Below are positions 6,871 through 7,637 of a DNA stretch of 7,637 nucleotides, piece after piece. The number at the start of each line of letters is the position of its first letter. Positions within the stretch are counted from its first letter, which is position 1. The notes beneath the pieces are model-generated. The model worked only from the letters and a program-made list of their open reading frames with translations. It did not search any database and was not told the DNA's origin. A program made the translations under genes and the position numbers. The stretch comes from Myxococcales bacterium (GTDB taxonomy: Bacteria; Myxococcota; Bradymonadia; UBA7976; UBA1532): the NCBI GenBank assembly GCA_020430675.1, contig JAGQJJ010000166.1:1-7637 (forward strand). Reading direction: 5' to 3'.

Positions 6871-6923
6871 CCTTCTTATCTCTTAAAGGATGATGTGAAA
6901 GAAGCCGAGAATCATTGAGGAAT
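6871..6923 (-). repeat. Repeat copy D, inverted, right arm of the 53-bp inverted repeat
   Basis: Read on the minus strand it is ATTCCTCAATGATT, hexamer CTCGGC, TTCTTTCACATCATCC, TTTAAGAGAT, AAGAAGG. It is the only copy in this orientation. At its outer edge TTGAGG (6915-6920) and CCTCAA (6926-6931) make a 6-bp stem with a 5-nt loop that is specific to this copy. It lies upstream of the unknown gene that runs off the window. Confidence 0.9.
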
Positions 6924-7191
6924 CGCCTCAACGCCCCTTGCACGGCGCCCGCGCTCGGCTCAGCGGCCCGGACGTTTCGGCCCCGCCGTCGCTACAGGAG
7001 GGTATGCCCAACGCGACCTGCTCTGCCGTCCATCCCGCCGCCCGCGCCGGCCGCGCCAGCCGCGCCGTGGTGGTCGACATCTGCATGCGCCTGTCGCGCA
7101 ATCGACTGCCCACGTCGCACCGCACGCAGTCTCGACGGCGGTCCGCGCTCTCCCCGACCTCGACGCGCGCATCACGCTGCTGCGCGCTCAT
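6924..7191. other. Unassigned stretch between repeat D and the terminal gene
   Basis: This is GC-rich. An AGGAGGG (6996-7002) stands 1-2 nt before ATG 7004, too close for a normal start. The frame from 7004 (MPNATCSAVHPAARAGRASRAVVVD) differs from the frame of the downstream gene, which is itself open back to the TGA at 6916-6918. Coding-like sequence in the downstream frame becomes convincing only from about 7130. A 5' frameshift or truncation of the terminal gene could lie here. No promoter or RNA gene was recognised. Confidence 0.35.
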
Positions 7192-7637
7192 TTGTCGCCG
7201 GCAGCGCTCGAAGGGCTGGAGCAAACGCGCCTTCTGCATCCAGCAGACCGCCTGGAGCAGATGACGAGAGCCTTTTGGCGCAGCCAGCCCCCCGACTATG
7301 CGGCGGCCGATACCTTCTTCATCAACCGCCGACGCGACCCGAATCTGGTCGCGCAGGAGCTCAGCGACCTCCGTCAACTGGCACGCCAGCGCGTTGATGC
7401 CAGCGCAAAGAACATCCAGAACATTCTCGACAGCACATCGCGGGCCGGTCGCCCGTCTGCCGCAATTGGGGATGGGACCAGCGAGGCGGCTCTATTCGAC
7501 GAGATCGCCACGGGTCGACCAGTCGGCGGCCATGGGCACGCGGAGAAGGTGGATACGTCGATCCGCGGGCTCGACAAGGGGCGGCGATTGATCCGCGATA
7601 ACCTGAATGTCGTTGGCGATCCCGACCTGACACGACA
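7192..7637 (+). CDS. Unrecognised protein, 3' end beyond the window (start uncertain)
   Basis: The frame is open without a stop to the end of the window and reads like a real protein. Starting just upstream of the first candidate start it contains LDARITLLRAHLSPAALEGL, then TRAFWRSQPPDYAAADTFFINRRRDPNLV, AQELSDLRQLARQRVDASAKN and IQNILDSTSRAG. It ends with EAALFDEIATGRPVGGHG and KVDTSIRGLDKGRRLIRDNL. It is soluble, mostly helical with amphipathic segments, with no membrane span, Cys cluster or known motif. The start is unclear: TTG 7192 has no ribosome binding site; ATG 7261 has GGAG only 3 nt away; convincing coding sense extends upstream of both. The first part may therefore be missing or frameshifted. 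Codon use (AGA, CTA, TTG, GCA) is less GC-biased than in the genes to the left, which fits foreign origin. No function is proposed. Confidence 0.55.
   Translation, partial: MSPAALEGLEQTRLLHPADRLEQMTRAFWRSQPPDYAAADTFFINRRRDPNLVAQELSDLRQLARQRVDASAKNIQNILDSTSRAGRPSAAIGDGTSEAALFDEIATGRPVGGHGHAEKVDTSIRGLDKGRRLIRDNLNVVGDPDLTR

Larger units (their letters stand above)
6513..6923. mobile_element. 411-bp inverted-repeat-bounded segment (invertible switch or MITE-like element)
   Basis: 53-bp arms C and D face each other around 305 bp of GC-rich sequence without a convincing gene. Two explanations fit. It may be a non-autonomous MITE-like element with long terminal inverted repeats; no clear target duplication was found at the outer ends (GCGCGGAA on the left, CGCCTCAA on the right). 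Alternatively it may be a segment invertible by the nearby tyrosine recombinase, placed just upstream of the unknown gene at the right end. The interior contains an open frame of 86 codons (6658-6918, plus) that ends inside arm D, but its coding status is doubtful. No promoter is evident in the interior. Confidence 0.5.

Noticed and set aside
6658..6918. 86-codon plus-strand ORF between C and D, ending LLKDDVKEAENH
   Set aside because: It has a GTG start without a ribosome binding site and a biased early part. Its C-terminus is simply the repeat arm, and the opposite strand has an equally long ORF with the same tail because of the inverted repeat. Part of it (VPNKDRTCDLAVALGEAG) looks protein-like but is not enough to call.
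5981..6923. CRISPR array
   Set aside because: There are only four copies, spacers are of very unequal length (over 100 to about 300 bp), one copy is inverted, and no cas genes are present.
5981..6923. Canonical attC sites
   Set aside because: No RYYYAAC/GTTRRRY box pairs were found around the repeats and the cores are not the long imperfect palindromes of attC.
6928..7377. Minus-strand ORF in the right-end region
   Set aside because: It overlaps the more convincing plus-strand frame, which stays open to the window end. Its second half is Arg/Cys-rich and shadow-like.

Overview
This is a very GC-rich bacterial window, except for a few conspicuous AT-rich patches. Codons of the real genes are strongly biased to G/C in the third position. 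A broken gene with EVCDGVDNDCDG-type repeats, typical of MopE-like secreted proteins in Myxococcota and related Deltaproteobacteria-like lineages, points to such an organism. That assignment is an inference; no rRNA or other marker gene is present.

Layout. (1) 28-1773, minus: a complete amidohydrolase of the N-acyl-D-amino-acid deacylase family. (2) 1774-2028: a divergent intergenic region with a short dyad that could be an operator. (3) 2029-3033, plus: a Rossmann-fold protein resembling class I SAM-dependent methyltransferases. (4) About 3072-3430, plus: a frameshifted remnant of a MopE-like cysteine-rich repeat protein. (5) 3511-4995, plus: an intact phage-type terminase large subunit (TerL), preceded by an AT-rich 16-bp near-palindrome containing a -10-like TATATT. 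(6) 4998-5873, minus: an intact tyrosine recombinase, convergent with TerL with only 2 bp between the two stop codons. (7) 5874 to about 7190: about 1.3 kb with no convincing gene. It holds four copies (A-D) of an AT-rich repeat with core CATCATCC(T/A)TTAAGA followed within 6 nt by AGAAGG. A, B and C lie in one orientation and D is inverted, so C and D form 53-bp inverted arms (49/53 identical) around a 305-bp segment. (8) About 7192-7637, plus: an unrecognised coding region that runs off the window end and has less biased codon use than its neighbours.

How it fits together. The left half (deacylase, methyltransferase-like gene, MopE remnant) looks like ordinary chromosome. The right half looks like a mobile-element or genome-plasticity island: a packaging ATPase/nuclease without any other visible phage gene, a recombinase facing away from a directional array of repeats, and an inverted-repeat-bounded segment just upstream of an unknown gene. 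The layout recalls an integron (recombinase, then a repeat array with variable spacers) or a recombinase-controlled invertible switch. However, the recombinase lacks the IntI-specific insert, no canonical attC motifs are present, and the spacers do not look like ordinary coding cassettes. Whether the recombinase acts on these repeats is a hypothesis.
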